Shown piece after piece: positions 35,017-43,430 of a stretch of DNA of 64,000 nucleotides. The stretch lies in contig CAVVZC010000017.1 in NCBI GenBank assembly GCA_963752565.1, positions 164,692-228,691 of the forward strand, in the 5' to 3' direction. The number at the start of each line of letters is the position of its first letter. Positions within the stretch are counted from its first letter, which is position 1. The notes beneath the pieces were generated by a model. It was given only the letters and a program-made list of their open reading frames with translations. It did no database searches and was not told the DNA's origin. This stretch comes from UBA11574 sp963752565. Lineage in GTDB: Bacteria > Desulfobacterota > Desulfobacteria > Desulfobacterales > UBA11574. A program made the translations under genes and the position numbers.

Positions 35017-36189
35017 ATGAAGAATTTCGCTCTTGCAGGTGATCTTAAGTTTCTGAGTCTCGGTGATATCTTACAATTCCTCGGTTCAAATACAAGCACA
35101 GGGCTTCTGTGTATTACAAGTAAATATGCCCAAACCCAGGGGAAAATATATTTCGTCAAAGGGAACCCTGTGAATGCGTCGGCGGGATCATTGGTCGGAA
35201 TTGATGCTTTGAACTCACTTTTTGGATGGGTTGATGGAGAATTTGAGTTCAGAGATGAAAGTGTTTCTTGTGAACAGATTATTAATAAAAGCCGCATGCA
35301 AATTATCCTTGAAGCCTTAAGCATGCTCGACGATGGTCAGATAGAACGGTTGGGCCCTTTATCATTCTCCGACAAATCACAATCTTCTGGAAATTCATCA
35401 AAACTGCCCATTTTAAAGGGACCTCTCATCGATTATACGTATATCGTTGACGAAGAAGAATTCCGTGCAAACAACAAGATCGTGGCAGAAGGAAAACACG
35501 GCGGCTGGTTATGGGTCATTTTGGAAGGTGTAGCAGAAATTGTCAGAAAAACCCCAACAGGCCCCTTAAAATTGCTCAGGATCGGTGAAGGCGCATTTAT
35601 TGGGAGTATTTCTTCTTTCTTAATGTTAGAGGGAACCGTCAGAAGTGCGGCAATTTCTGCAGTAACCAATGTCCAGCTGGGAGTACTCGACGCGCGTCGC
35701 CTTTCAGTTGACTTTTTACGTATGTCCAATTCTTTTAGAAACCTTGCCATAAGTCTTGATAAAAGGATGAAACAGGCCACTGACATGGCAGTTGATATTC
35801 ATTTAAACAAGATACGGTTGGAAGAATATATTAACGTCAAAAATCATGTGATTAACCAGGGGGATGGTGAAGAGAGTTTGTTTGAAATCACTGAAGGCGT
35901 CGCTCATATCGTCCGGCATACCGAGTCTGGATATGTGCCGCTTGGAAGTCTTTATCCGGGAGATTTCTTTGGCAATATTCCATTCCTTGATCTTGGACAA
36001 GAACCATTTCATGCTTCCGTCTTTGGCTCGGAGAACCTCGAGTTTAAGAAAATGTCACCGGACAGCTTTCAACAGGAATACAATCAGCTTCAACCCACAT
36101 TTAAAAACTTTATTGATCATCTTGCAACCTGTATATCGGTAACCTCCATGGTCACATGCGAGTTTCATAAAAAGTCCAGCCAGAAATAA
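35017..36189 (+). CDS. PATAN (DUF4388) and tandem cyclic-nucleotide-binding domain protein
   Basis: A 390-residue regulatory protein. Residues 1-105 form a DUF4388/PATAN domain (LAGDLKFLSLGDILQFLGSN, TGLLCITS, GKIYFVKGNPVNA, FGWVDGEFEF). Two cNMP-binding-like barrels follow at about 140-250 and 260-365 (VAEGKHGGWLWVILEGVAEIV; QGDGEESLFEITEGVAHIV; LYPGDFFGNIPFL). The usual phosphate-binding Arg of the cassette is not obvious in either, so ligand binding is uncertain. PATAN domains are adaptors often linked to MglA-type GTPases or two-component systems. The gene is coupled to the GTPase upstream and followed by a PilZ gene, which implies second-messenger input to one pathway. Confidence 0.82.
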   Translation: MKNFALAGDLKFLSLGDILQFLGSNTSTGLLCITSKYAQTQGKIYFVKGNPVNASAGSLVGIDALNSLFGWVDGEFEFRDESVSCEQIINKSRMQIILEALSMLDDGQIERLGPLSFSDKSQSSGNSSKLPILKGPLIDYTYIVDEEEFRANNKIVAEGKHGGWLWVILEGVAEIVRKTPTGPLKLLRIGEGAFIGSISSFLMLEGTVRSAAISAVTNVQLGVLDARRLSVDFLRMSNSFRNLAISLDKRMKQATDMAVDIHLNKIRLEEYINVKNHVINQGDGEESLFEITEGVAHIVRHTESGYVPLGSLYPGDFFGNIPFLDLGQEPFHASVFGSENLEFKKMSPDSFQQEYNQLQPTFKNFIDHLATCISVTSMVTCEFHKKSSQK

Positions 36190-36262
36190 ACCCTGGAATA
36201 ATGATTTTTCAGCTAAAAGAAAATCGATTTGCCCGCAAAACCATTTGCATTGGGGGAAAAAC

Positions 36263-36607
36263 ATGGGGATAAACGAAAGAAGACATCAGCCAAGAATCAA
36301 CGCACTCAATCTGATATCCTATAGTTGTTTTGATGCGACTGAGAGTGTTGTAGCGCAGGGAATGGGAAGAACTTTAAATGTCAGCGAAGACGGAATTCTG
36401 CTGGAAACGCATGTTTCAATAAATCCACAATATGCGATAGAACTGGCAATAGGTCTTGAGGATGAACTGATTAATATTAAGGGTAGTATTATTTTCTCCA
36501 CACCCGGAAAAGATGAAAAGTTTGAAGCAGGAATCGAATTCGTCGAAACTGATGACGCAACAATTGAAATTTTAAAAAAATATATTAAAGTATTTTCGGA
36601 ACAGTAA
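36263..36607 (+). CDS. PilZ domain protein
   Basis: A 114-residue single-domain PilZ protein, the usual receptor for cyclic di-GMP. The two binding motifs are present: NERRHQPRI (RxxxR) at residues 4-12 and NVSEDGILLE (D/NxSxxG) around 39-48. The ATG at 36263 is chosen because GGGGGAAAAAC lies immediately upstream; a frame from 36245 would have no site. It closes the TPR/GTPase/PATAN set, so c-di-GMP probably feeds into that pathway. The output target is unknown. Confidence 0.85.
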   Translation: MGINERRHQPRINALNLISYSCFDATESVVAQGMGRTLNVSEDGILLETHVSINPQYAIELAIGLEDELINIKGSIIFSTPGKDEKFEAGIEFVETDDATIEILKKYIKVFSEQ

Positions 36608-36669
36608 ATCTTTAAATATTTTTCGGGTGCAAAAGGTCAAGCGCTGTATCTGGATAAAGGTCTAAATGA

Positions 36670-37566
36670 ATGGAACAGGCTGTAATTGAAACAAATTTAG
36701 AAGTGTTAAATCTAATAAAAAGGGGTAAAGTACGAGATATATACGATCTTGGTGATCATCTTTTGATGGTGGCTACAGATCGAATTTCCGCCTTTGATGT
36801 TGTCATGCCCAACCCAATTCCTGAAAAAGGAAAAATTCTAACTCAGATCTCCCTTTTTTGGTTCGAGATAATGAAGCCGGTTTTACCCAATCATGTGATC
36901 TCCGCTAACGTGGATGATTATCCTGAGATATGCAGACCTTATTCGGAAATTCTTCGTGGAAGGAGCATGCTTGTAAAAAAAGCTGAACCACTTCCCATCG
37001 AGTGTATTGTAAGGGGCTATATATCCGGATCCGGTTGGAATGATTACCAGGTTTCCGGCTGTGTCTGCGGTATAAAACTTCCCGAAGGTCTGAAAGAATC
37101 CGACAAGCTTCCCGAACCTGTATTTACGCCTTCAACCAAAGCAGAGTCAGGTCTTCATGACGTTAATATTGATTTTGAAAAAACCGTAGAAAAGATCGGA
37201 AAACCGTTGGCCGAAAAAGTCAAAACACTCAGTCTTGAAATCTACAACAAAGGTGCCGACCTGGCCTATAAAAAGGGTATCATCATTGCGGATACGAAAT
37301 TCGAATTTGGCCTTTTGGATGACGACCTTATACTCATCGATGAGGTTTTGACTCCCGATTCTTCAAGATTCTGGCCGCAACCCTCCTATAAACCCGGGGG
37401 GGCGCAAAAAAGTTTTGACAAGCAATATCTCCGAGACTACCTGCTTTCCATCAACTGGAATAAAAAACCCCCGGCACCCTCCCTACCACAAAATGTAATT
37501 AAGAATACACGCAATAAATATCTGGAAGCATTTCAACAACTCACTGCATCAACCCATGCGCTTTAG
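36670..37566 (+). CDS. purC: phosphoribosylaminoimidazole-succinocarboxamide synthase
   Basis: A 298-residue SAICAR synthase, the ATP-dependent step joining aspartate to CAIR. It carries KRGKVRDIYDLGDHLLMVATDRISAFDVVM at the start (ATP site), PIECIVRGYISGSGW, and the SAICAR signature LLDDDLILIDEVLTPDSSRFWP. The length is that of the longer type also found in yeast rather than the 237-residue E. coli type. It overlaps the following ParB-like gene by 11 bases. PurB, acting next in the pathway, is at 14668. Confidence 0.95.
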   Translation: MEQAVIETNLEVLNLIKRGKVRDIYDLGDHLLMVATDRISAFDVVMPNPIPEKGKILTQISLFWFEIMKPVLPNHVISANVDDYPEICRPYSEILRGRSMLVKKAEPLPIECIVRGYISGSGWNDYQVSGCVCGIKLPEGLKESDKLPEPVFTPSTKAESGLHDVNIDFEKTVEKIGKPLAEKVKTLSLEIYNKGADLAYKKGIIIADTKFEFGLLDDDLILIDEVLTPDSSRFWPQPSYKPGGAQKSFDKQYLRDYLLSINWNKKPPAPSLPQNVIKNTRNKYLEAFQQLTASTHAL

Positions 37567-38509
37567 AGAAAAAATCGTCAATCTGTCCCGGATCGATTTC
37601 AGTGATGATACATTTCGTATCACTACCGAGAAGCAAGTGGATGATTTGATGCACTCAATAAATCATATTGGGATATTGCACCGACCGTGGTTATTGAGAA
37701 AGGAAGCAACCTATACGATTATATGTGGTTTTCGTAGGATTGAAGCCTGTCGACGCCTGAATTGGTCTAAACTTGAAGCGATGATTCTCGAGGCTGATAC
37801 CAAGAGGCTCGAGTGTATAAAATATGCCATCACAGATAACGCTTTACAAAGACCTTTGAATTTAATAGAAAAATCAAGGTCCATCGAAATGCTGTCCGAC
37901 TTTTTCAAAGATATTAACAGGCTGTCCGAAGAACTGTCGGTATTGGGCCTATCTGAACATCCATCCATGATTATAAAGCTCAAAGGCATTTGTCATCTTC
38001 CCGAGCCGCTTCAAAACAGCATCCTTTCCAATACGATTTCCCTTGCCATGGCTTTGGAGCTTGCTGGAATGTCGGAGGATGAAGCCAAAGGTTTTTTAAA
38101 ATATTTTAATATCCTTAAATTGAGTCTTAATAAGCAGAGGGAAATCGTAACGATGGTAAAAGAAATTGCCATGCGTGAAGACAAGTCTATCCTACAGGTT
38201 ATTGAAGAACCTCATCTGAGAAAAATCTTGATGAATGAGGATCTTGATAAAAATCGAAAGGCTCACAATATAAGGTTATATTTAAAACAACGGCGCTTTC
38301 CAACCATAGCTAACATCGAAAAATCTTATGAAAAATATCGTCAAAAATTGAACCTTGAAAGGGGTTTTAAACTGATTCCGCCAACCAATTTTGAAAGTCC
38401 AACCTATATCTTGCAACTAAGTTTTAACAACAAGACTCAACTCAAAGGACTTAAAACTGCTTTTGACGCTCTCGTGGAAAACCCATACCTTCAAAAAATT
38501 GTGGATTGA
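37556..38509 (+). CDS. ParB/Spo0J N-terminal domain-like protein
   Basis: A 317-residue protein whose first 120 residues match the ParB/Srx fold: ITTEKQVDDLMHSINHIGILHRPWLLRK, TYTIICGFRRIEACRRLNW (the GxRR nucleotide-pocket motif at 58-61) and ALQRPLNLIEKSRSIEML. Residues 130-215 form helices that could be the ParB helix-turn-helix. The remaining 100 residues are not recognised. It overlaps the purC stop by 11 bases, so it is translationally coupled. No parA partner is nearby, so chromosome partition is unlikely; a local regulator or CTP-binding switch is more plausible but unproven. Confidence 0.78.
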   Translation: MRFREKIVNLSRIDFSDDTFRITTEKQVDDLMHSINHIGILHRPWLLRKEATYTIICGFRRIEACRRLNWSKLEAMILEADTKRLECIKYAITDNALQRPLNLIEKSRSIEMLSDFFKDINRLSEELSVLGLSEHPSMIIKLKGICHLPEPLQNSILSNTISLAMALELAGMSEDEAKGFLKYFNILKLSLNKQREIVTMVKEIAMREDKSILQVIEEPHLRKILMNEDLDKNRKAHNIRLYLKQRRFPTIANIEKSYEKYRQKLNLERGFKLIPPTNFESPTYILQLSFNNKTQLKGLKTAFDALVENPYLQKIVD

Positions 38510-38764
38510 TCGCACACCTTGCATAGACCCTTATTGAAATAGAAATACCCTATATTGCAAATACAGATTGAGTTTTTTTTATAACAAATTAGGTCAATGA
38601 TTCATGATGAGTTGAAAATGATTTAAGTTTGGAATAAAAATCAATGGGTTATGCCAGTAAGTACAATGAATCATTGAAAATCCTTCTTAATCGCAATAAA
38701 AAAGTGAATATATTTTCTTGACTAAATAAAAAGCACCATTTATATAAAGCTTAATAAAATAAAT

Positions 38765-39427
38765 ATGGTTCAGGTAAATATGGGTATAAAGGAAAGAAAA
38801 GAACGGGAAAGGGGGAGAAGAAGGCAGCAAATAATGGTTGCCGCAAAAAGAGTTTTTTCAGAAAAGAGCTTCAACAAGGCAACCATGGAAGATATTGCCA
38901 AGGAAGCAGAACTTAGCCCAGGTACGATTTATCTCTATTTCAAAAATAAAGAAGAGTTGTTTGCCTCTCTATCGCTCAGAATTTTGCAATATATGAGCAT
39001 CCGGCTTGAGCATGTACATAACGAAAAGTATAAAGAGCCAAAAGAAAAATTAAAAGCACTCAAGGAAGCCTTATATGAAGTCTACGAGTTTGATCCGCTT
39101 GTGCTCATTAATATGTTCCATCTGCAATCCAGCGAAACGCTGAAGAATTTATCACCTCATCTGCTTACGGACATTAAGGATTTATCCAGACATTCATTTA
39201 AGTCCATGGCAAGAGTTTTTGAAGAAGGAATAGACAAAGGAGAGTTTATCGACAGGCATCCGGTGGCATTGGCCGACATTGTGTGGGCGTTATTTTCAGG
39301 TGTTGTTCTTTGGGAAGAAAGTAAAAGATTGATTGACAGTAAAAAAGATTTCTTAAAACCGACCCTTGAAATTGCATTTGAAATATTTAACCGAGGCATA
39401 GAAACATGCCCTGAAGCGGCGAACTGA
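38765..39427 (+). CDS. TetR/AcrR family transcriptional regulator
   Basis: A 220-residue repressor-type protein. The N-terminal DNA-binding domain is complete (IMVAAKRVFSEKSFNKATMEDIAKEAELSPGTIYLYFKNKEELF at residues 23-66, given here in parts: the helix-turn-helix centres on ATMEDIAKEAELSPGTIYLY). The C-terminal ligand domain is all helical. The ATG at 38765 or the one at 38780 could be the start. It lies 393 bases upstream of the OFA transporter on the same strand and may control it, although no palindromic operator was found in between. Confidence 0.85.
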   Translation: MVQVNMGIKERKERERGRRRQQIMVAAKRVFSEKSFNKATMEDIAKEAELSPGTIYLYFKNKEELFASLSLRILQYMSIRLEHVHNEKYKEPKEKLKALKEALYEVYEFDPLVLINMFHLQSSETLKNLSPHLLTDIKDLSRHSFKSMARVFEEGIDKGEFIDRHPVALADIVWALFSGVVLWEESKRLIDSKKDFLKPTLEIAFEIFNRGIETCPEAAN

Positions 39428-39820
39428 AATTCACCGGTTCTAAACAGATCCATTCAGGTATTAAATGGTTTGGTTTATAATGACCAAAACAAAAGAAAAA
39501 GCGACTTATTTTAACAATTAACCGGAAAGGGGGTGATATCACAGTTCGGCTATGAGAAGAGAAAAGGTTGGTGAGTTTTTTGCCGCACGATCAGCAAAGC
39601 AATCCTCTCTTCCAGTGGCTATGGTTTTATTAAACCGGAAATCTTAAGAATGCTATATGCCATGTGGCTAAATAGCTGTTGGTTATTCAATATGACACCC
39701 TAAAAGACCGAGTTTACAGACTTTGCAACAGGTTAAAGAGTGCCATAGAATCTCAGCTAAAGCGTACCTTAAAGACTCCGGTAATTAACCACATGTTTCT
39801 AACTTTAAGGAGGTGTATTA
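39428..39820 (+). other. 393-base leader region of the OFA transporter
   Basis: No gene of usual length. GGAAAGGGGGTGAT at 39521-39536 resembles a ribosome binding site. Two short frames follow: a 13-codon one from GTG 39533 (VISQFGYEKRKGW) and a 31-codon one from ATG 39552 (MRREKVGEFFAAR...), overlapping in different frames. Either may be a leader peptide. AGGAGGTGTATT directly precedes the transporter ATG. Confidence 0.35.
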
Positions 39821-41095
39821 ATGCCAAAGTATGCCAAAGGATATAATCAACCAGTAGATGCGATTCCGGGACGAGGATGGGCTGTTATCCTCGCTGGCAC
39901 GACCATCAATTTATGCCTGGGTTGCCTTTACGCCTGGTCTGTATGGCTTAAATATTTAACCGATGACGTTTACATGAAGGCCCACGGCTGGGCTGGTGCC
40001 CTTACCGCGGAGCAGGCCTCCAACCCGAAATCAATGTGTATTCTCATCTTTGCTCTGCTCATGATTCCGGGCGGAAAGATCCAGGATAAGTATGGTCCCA
40101 CAGTCGCCGGTAGCATCAGCGCGGTCTGCATGGGAATTGGAATGCTCATCGCAGGTACGGCGCATTCCTATGCCGGAATCCTCTGGGGATTCGGTGTCGG
40201 CGGCGGTATCGCCATGGGCATCGGTTATGCCGCTCCCGTTCCCGCAACACGAAGATGGGTCGGTCCCCATCAGGTGGGCGTCATGATTGGTATTACGGTC
40301 GCGGGTTACGGTGGTGCAGCATTCTATGTGTCTCCGCTCATCAAATGGCTTATCGTCAGCTATTCCCTCTCTTTATCATTTATAGTACTGGGTATTGCTT
40401 ACCTGATCGTTATCGGTATTGCGGCCCAAGTACTGGCATGGCCTGAAGAGGGATACGTTCCACCTCAACCGCCTGAGACGGCAGCGACAAAGGCTGCTGC
40501 TGCATCTGTGGTTGACTGGAAGGCAGGAGAAATGATGGGAACGTGGCAGTTTTACGCGTTGGTGGCCCTGTTCTGCTTGAACACCCAAGCGGGCCTTCTC
40601 ATCATCGGCCACGCCGCTAAAATTGTTAAGCCCTTCCTGGAGCAAGGATTTATACTGGTTGCTGCCGGTGGTTTTGTGAACGCTGCGGGACGGGTCGGGA
40701 CAGGCAAGTACTCGGATATCATCGGAAGGGACAAGGCGTATATGATGAATGCTTTTGTCGCTGCCCTTTGTATGTTCGCACTGCCTGCAATTATCGCGGC
40801 CAAGTCGCTCTTTATGGCGTTTACGGCCTGTATGCTCGCCTACTGGGTTTACGGCGGCGGCCTTGCTCTGATGCCCTCATACACAGCTGACTTTTATGGC
40901 CCGAAAAATCTGGGCTTTAATTACGGACTCGTGTTCATCGGCTGGGGTCTCGGTGCATTTATGCCCAAACTGGCTGGTAAAATCAAAGACGTATCAGGTT
41001 CTTATGACCAGGCATTCTATGTTGCTGGAATTCTGCTGCTTGTTGCGGTGGCACTTGCTTTTGTTACCAAGAAACCTCAAAAAAGAGGTGCATAG
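39821..41095 (+). CDS. OFA family MFS transporter (oxalate/formate antiporter-like)
   Basis: A 424-residue inner-membrane carrier with about 12 hydrophobic segments. It belongs to the oxalate:formate antiporter group of the major facilitator superfamily: WAVILAGTTINLCLGCLYAWSVW in helix 1, IPGGKIQDKYGPTVAG between helices 2 and 3, GIGYAAPVPATRRWV and GRVGTGKYSDIIGRDKAYM between helices. Family members exchange oxalate for formate or carry other monocarboxylates; the substrate here is not known. An excellent AGGAGG site precedes the ATG and a strong terminator follows. The gene is richer in G and C than its neighbours, typical of high expression or recent transfer. Confidence 0.88.
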   Translation: MPKYAKGYNQPVDAIPGRGWAVILAGTTINLCLGCLYAWSVWLKYLTDDVYMKAHGWAGALTAEQASNPKSMCILIFALLMIPGGKIQDKYGPTVAGSISAVCMGIGMLIAGTAHSYAGILWGFGVGGGIAMGIGYAAPVPATRRWVGPHQVGVMIGITVAGYGGAAFYVSPLIKWLIVSYSLSLSFIVLGIAYLIVIGIAAQVLAWPEEGYVPPQPPETAATKAAAASVVDWKAGEMMGTWQFYALVALFCLNTQAGLLIIGHAAKIVKPFLEQGFILVAAGGFVNAAGRVGTGKYSDIIGRDKAYMMNAFVAALCMFALPAIIAAKSLFMAFTACMLAYWVYGGGLALMPSYTADFYGPKNLGFNYGLVFIGWGLGAFMPKLAGKIKDVSGSYDQAFYVAGILLLVAVALAFVTKKPQKRGA

Positions 41096-41135
41096 GACCC
41101 GGTCAATTTTGACAGATTAAGATCAACCGTAAATT

Positions 41136-41176
41136 AAAAAGGCGGGGAGGGGCTAACCCTCTCCGCCTTTCTTTTT
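41136..41176 (+). terminator. rho-independent terminator after OFA transporter
   Basis: AAGGCGGGGAGGG and CCCTCTCCGCCTT form a 13-base-pair stem (one G-T pair) with a short GCTAA loop, followed by TCTTTTT. It lies 40 bases after the transporter stop. Confidence 0.88.
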
Positions 41177-41210
41177 GGGTTAATTTGATGCTCTTTGTGA
41201 TAAATTCGGG

Positions 41211-41783
41211 TTAATAGTATTCGGCAAACCGGGTCACTGCATCCAGAACCGGTGCAATGGCTTCTCTTAAAAATGGTATTCCGGAAAAACGGTCGATCAG
41301 TACAAGACCCAGTATGATAAACGGACCTGCTTTGGAAAACAGTCTCCATACGCGCTCTTGGGGCAACATCAGATAGATCAGCCTTGAACCGGCGAGTGGG
41401 GGAATGGGCAGGACATGGTAGGCGGTAGCGGCAGCACTGAGATATAGCACGACCTCGATGACACGGTCGGTCCAGAGGAAATGCTTGATATAAGCTGCAG
41501 ACATTGCAATGGTGAGGCTTGCAAAGGGGGCAATAAGAGATATGAGACACCATCCCAGCTTCTGTTTCTTAAACCTGACTTTTTGATCGTCCACTTGTCT
41601 GCCCCAGCCAAAACCGCCTAAAAAGAAAACAATGGTACCGACAATATCAAGATTGGTTATGGGGTTGAAGTCGATAATGTCATCTCTGCGCGGATGGCCA
41701 AAAGCCCCGGCAAATAAACGTGTAAAACCGGAGCCAAATGTTACGATGACAAGGATGGCTCACGCAGTAGTAGAGAATTTCAT
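41211..41783 (-). pseudogene. site-2 protease (M50)-like membrane protein, degenerate
   Basis: The frame resembles rhomboid-independent site-2 proteases: NPITNLDIVGTIVFFLGGFGWGR and VLPIPPLAGSRLIYLMLPQE are the usual NPxxHxDPxG...GWGKPV and NLLPIPPLDGGRI regions. Both zinc motifs are lost: no HExxH in the first helix, and Ala replaces the Asp ligand of PPLDG. Homology extends beyond the GTG at 41594 back to an ATG at 41783, but TGA at 41760-41762 interrupts it after seven codons. The GTG-started 127-residue form may be expressed. It is either a decaying gene or a non-proteolytic relative. A repeat element lies just upstream. Confidence 0.6.
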
Positions 41784-41875
41784 CTGTATTAAAGCTTTTT
41801 ATGAGCAAGTCAAATCCTCCTATTTTTATGTTGAGCTGATGCAAAGTTAGAAACACATCACGGCCATTTCGTGAA

Positions 41876-42017
41876 GAGACCTTTGAAAAATGTTTAATTT
41901 TGTCCAAGGTCAAGGAAGACGATAATTTTAACCACCAGAATACATAGAGTATTTTGAGGATTAAAATTTGAGTCTGACGCTGAAATTGGGCAAAAGGGGG
42001 CGTTTTTCAAAGGTCTC
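41876..42017 (+). repeat. dispersed intergenic palindromic element, copy 2 (best ends)
   Basis: A 142-bp element with perfect 15-base terminal inverted repeats, GAGACCTTTGAAAAA and TTTTTCAAAGGTCTC. The interior reads GTCCAAGGTCAAGGAAGACG, then GAGTATTTTGAGGATTAAAA, then TTGGGCAAAAGGGG. The same blocks, in order, occur in copies 1, 3, 4 and 5. It separates the M50-like gene from the kinase gene. Confidence 0.8.
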
Positions 42018-42097
42018 GTGGAGATGAAGTATAGAGAAATATAGTTTGTGTGTCAAACGAATAATCTGACTTGCGAATTTTCCGGAGATGATAAAAT

Positions 42098-43411
42098 ATG
42101 GATCAGACTCCGTATGGGAAAAAAAGAGTTGTTTTAGTTATTGACAGCGACCGGATTAGGGGTGCCAGACTAAAAAAGATTCTTAACAAGTACGGTTATC
42201 GAGTCTATACCGCCATGGATTTGAAAGAAGCCCGGCGAACGCTTGCAGAGAAGAAAAAGATAGATGTTGCCCTTTTGTCCTTGAAACAATTCGACCTTGC
42301 CCTTGAGCAGTTTATTAAAGATCTTAAATTGGGAAAGCCGATGATTGTGATTCTGGAAAGCTTTTCCGAGGAACTGGCCGCATCGGCGTTGAATGCCGGT
42401 GCGGCGGACTTTCTCACCTGTCCCATTGATTCCAAAGAACTTATAAAGCGGATCGGGGTGCACGCCCGTATGGAAGATGACGGCGGCTATGCAAGGCTAA
42501 GGATAGGTGTACGCGCCCCGATTGAAAATGACGGTGGATACCCTGGGTTCTGGAAAAAGCTTTTTAGAGGTTTATATCCCAGACCAACTGAAAACAAACT
42601 TTTGGACCTTCGGTATGAAAAACTGAACAGGTTGGGAATCGGGAGCTTTGGCGAGGTCTGGAAGGTCAAAGACGTGACAAAAGACCCGCCAAAAATTTTT
42701 GTTGTAAAAATTCCCCTGCATAAAAAGTTAAACGCCAAGTTCGAAAAGGAGGCCCGGATATTAAGGCATCTGGCCGGTCATGAAGGTGTGCCCAAGGTTT
42801 TCGGGATAATAGACGTAATGAACAAAAAAGCACTTGTTCAGGAATTTATAGTTGGGAAAACACTTTATGAAGTGATTGAGCGGGATCTCGAGGAAAAAGA
42901 GGTCGCGTCCGTCGTGATTCAGCTCACAGATGTGGTGGCGCATGCCCACGAATTAGGGATCGTCCATCGAGACATAAAGCCCGGGAATATAATGGTTAGA
43001 CCAAACGGAACCATAAAACTCCTAGACTTCGGCGCAGCCAAAGAACTCAAGGAAAAAGAGATGTCCGCCACTGTAACAGGCTCCAGACCTTACATGGCAC
43101 CAGAGCAAATTATGGGAAAAAGCCAGAGGCGCTCGGACGTCTGGGCCATTGGGGTTGTTATGTACGTGCTTTCTACGGGGATGTACCCTTTTTATCATGA
43201 AGTGGAGAAGGTACTCATGGACATTATCCTTAGGGTTCCACCATCTCCACCGAGCAAATTCAATGAAGCGTTAGATCATAAAATCGAGCGCATCATAATG
43301 AACTGCCTGGAGAAAAAGCCTGAAAATCGATACCCGAATGCAAAAGCACTCAAGGAAGATTTACTCGCCTCCATTCCCGATTACGGAAAAACAATATTGC
43401 CGCTCTATTGA
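42098..43411 (+). CDS. receiver-like domain fused to Ser/Thr protein kinase
   Basis: A 437-residue cytoplasmic Hanks-type kinase. Residues 10-120 look like a response-regulator receiver (VVLVIDSDRIRGARL with Asp16 and Asp18), but Ser61 stands at the phosphoacceptor position (VALLSLKQFD), so it is probably not phosphorylated there. Residues 172-430 form the kinase: P-loop GIGSFGEVWKV, Lys204, Glu218, HRDIKPGN (290-297), DFG (310-312) and APEQ. The linker has a tandem repeat, VHARMEDDGGY (121-131) and VRAPIENDGGY (138-148). No transmembrane or PASTA segment is present. It converges with the GNAT gene. Confidence 0.87.
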   Translation: MDQTPYGKKRVVLVIDSDRIRGARLKKILNKYGYRVYTAMDLKEARRTLAEKKKIDVALLSLKQFDLALEQFIKDLKLGKPMIVILESFSEELAASALNAGAADFLTCPIDSKELIKRIGVHARMEDDGGYARLRIGVRAPIENDGGYPGFWKKLFRGLYPRPTENKLLDLRYEKLNRLGIGSFGEVWKVKDVTKDPPKIFVVKIPLHKKLNAKFEKEARILRHLAGHEGVPKVFGIIDVMNKKALVQEFIVGKTLYEVIERDLEEKEVASVVIQLTDVVAHAHELGIVHRDIKPGNIMVRPNGTIKLLDFGAAKELKEKEMSATVTGSRPYMAPEQIMGKSQRRSDVWAIGVVMYVLSTGMYPFYHEVEKVLMDIILRVPPSPPSKFNEALDHKIERIIMNCLEKKPENRYPNAKALKEDLLASIPDYGKTILPLY

Positions 43412-43430
43412 GCGAACACCGCATGAAAAA

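Noticed and set aside
37556..38509. Chromosome-partition ParB near the replication origin
   Set aside because: There is no parA, gidA/gidB or parS-like repeat near it, and the gene is embedded in a purine gene context.
42170..42463. Long minus-strand frame inside the receiver-kinase gene
   Set aside because: It is the antisense shadow of a well-supported coding region with clear kinase motifs.
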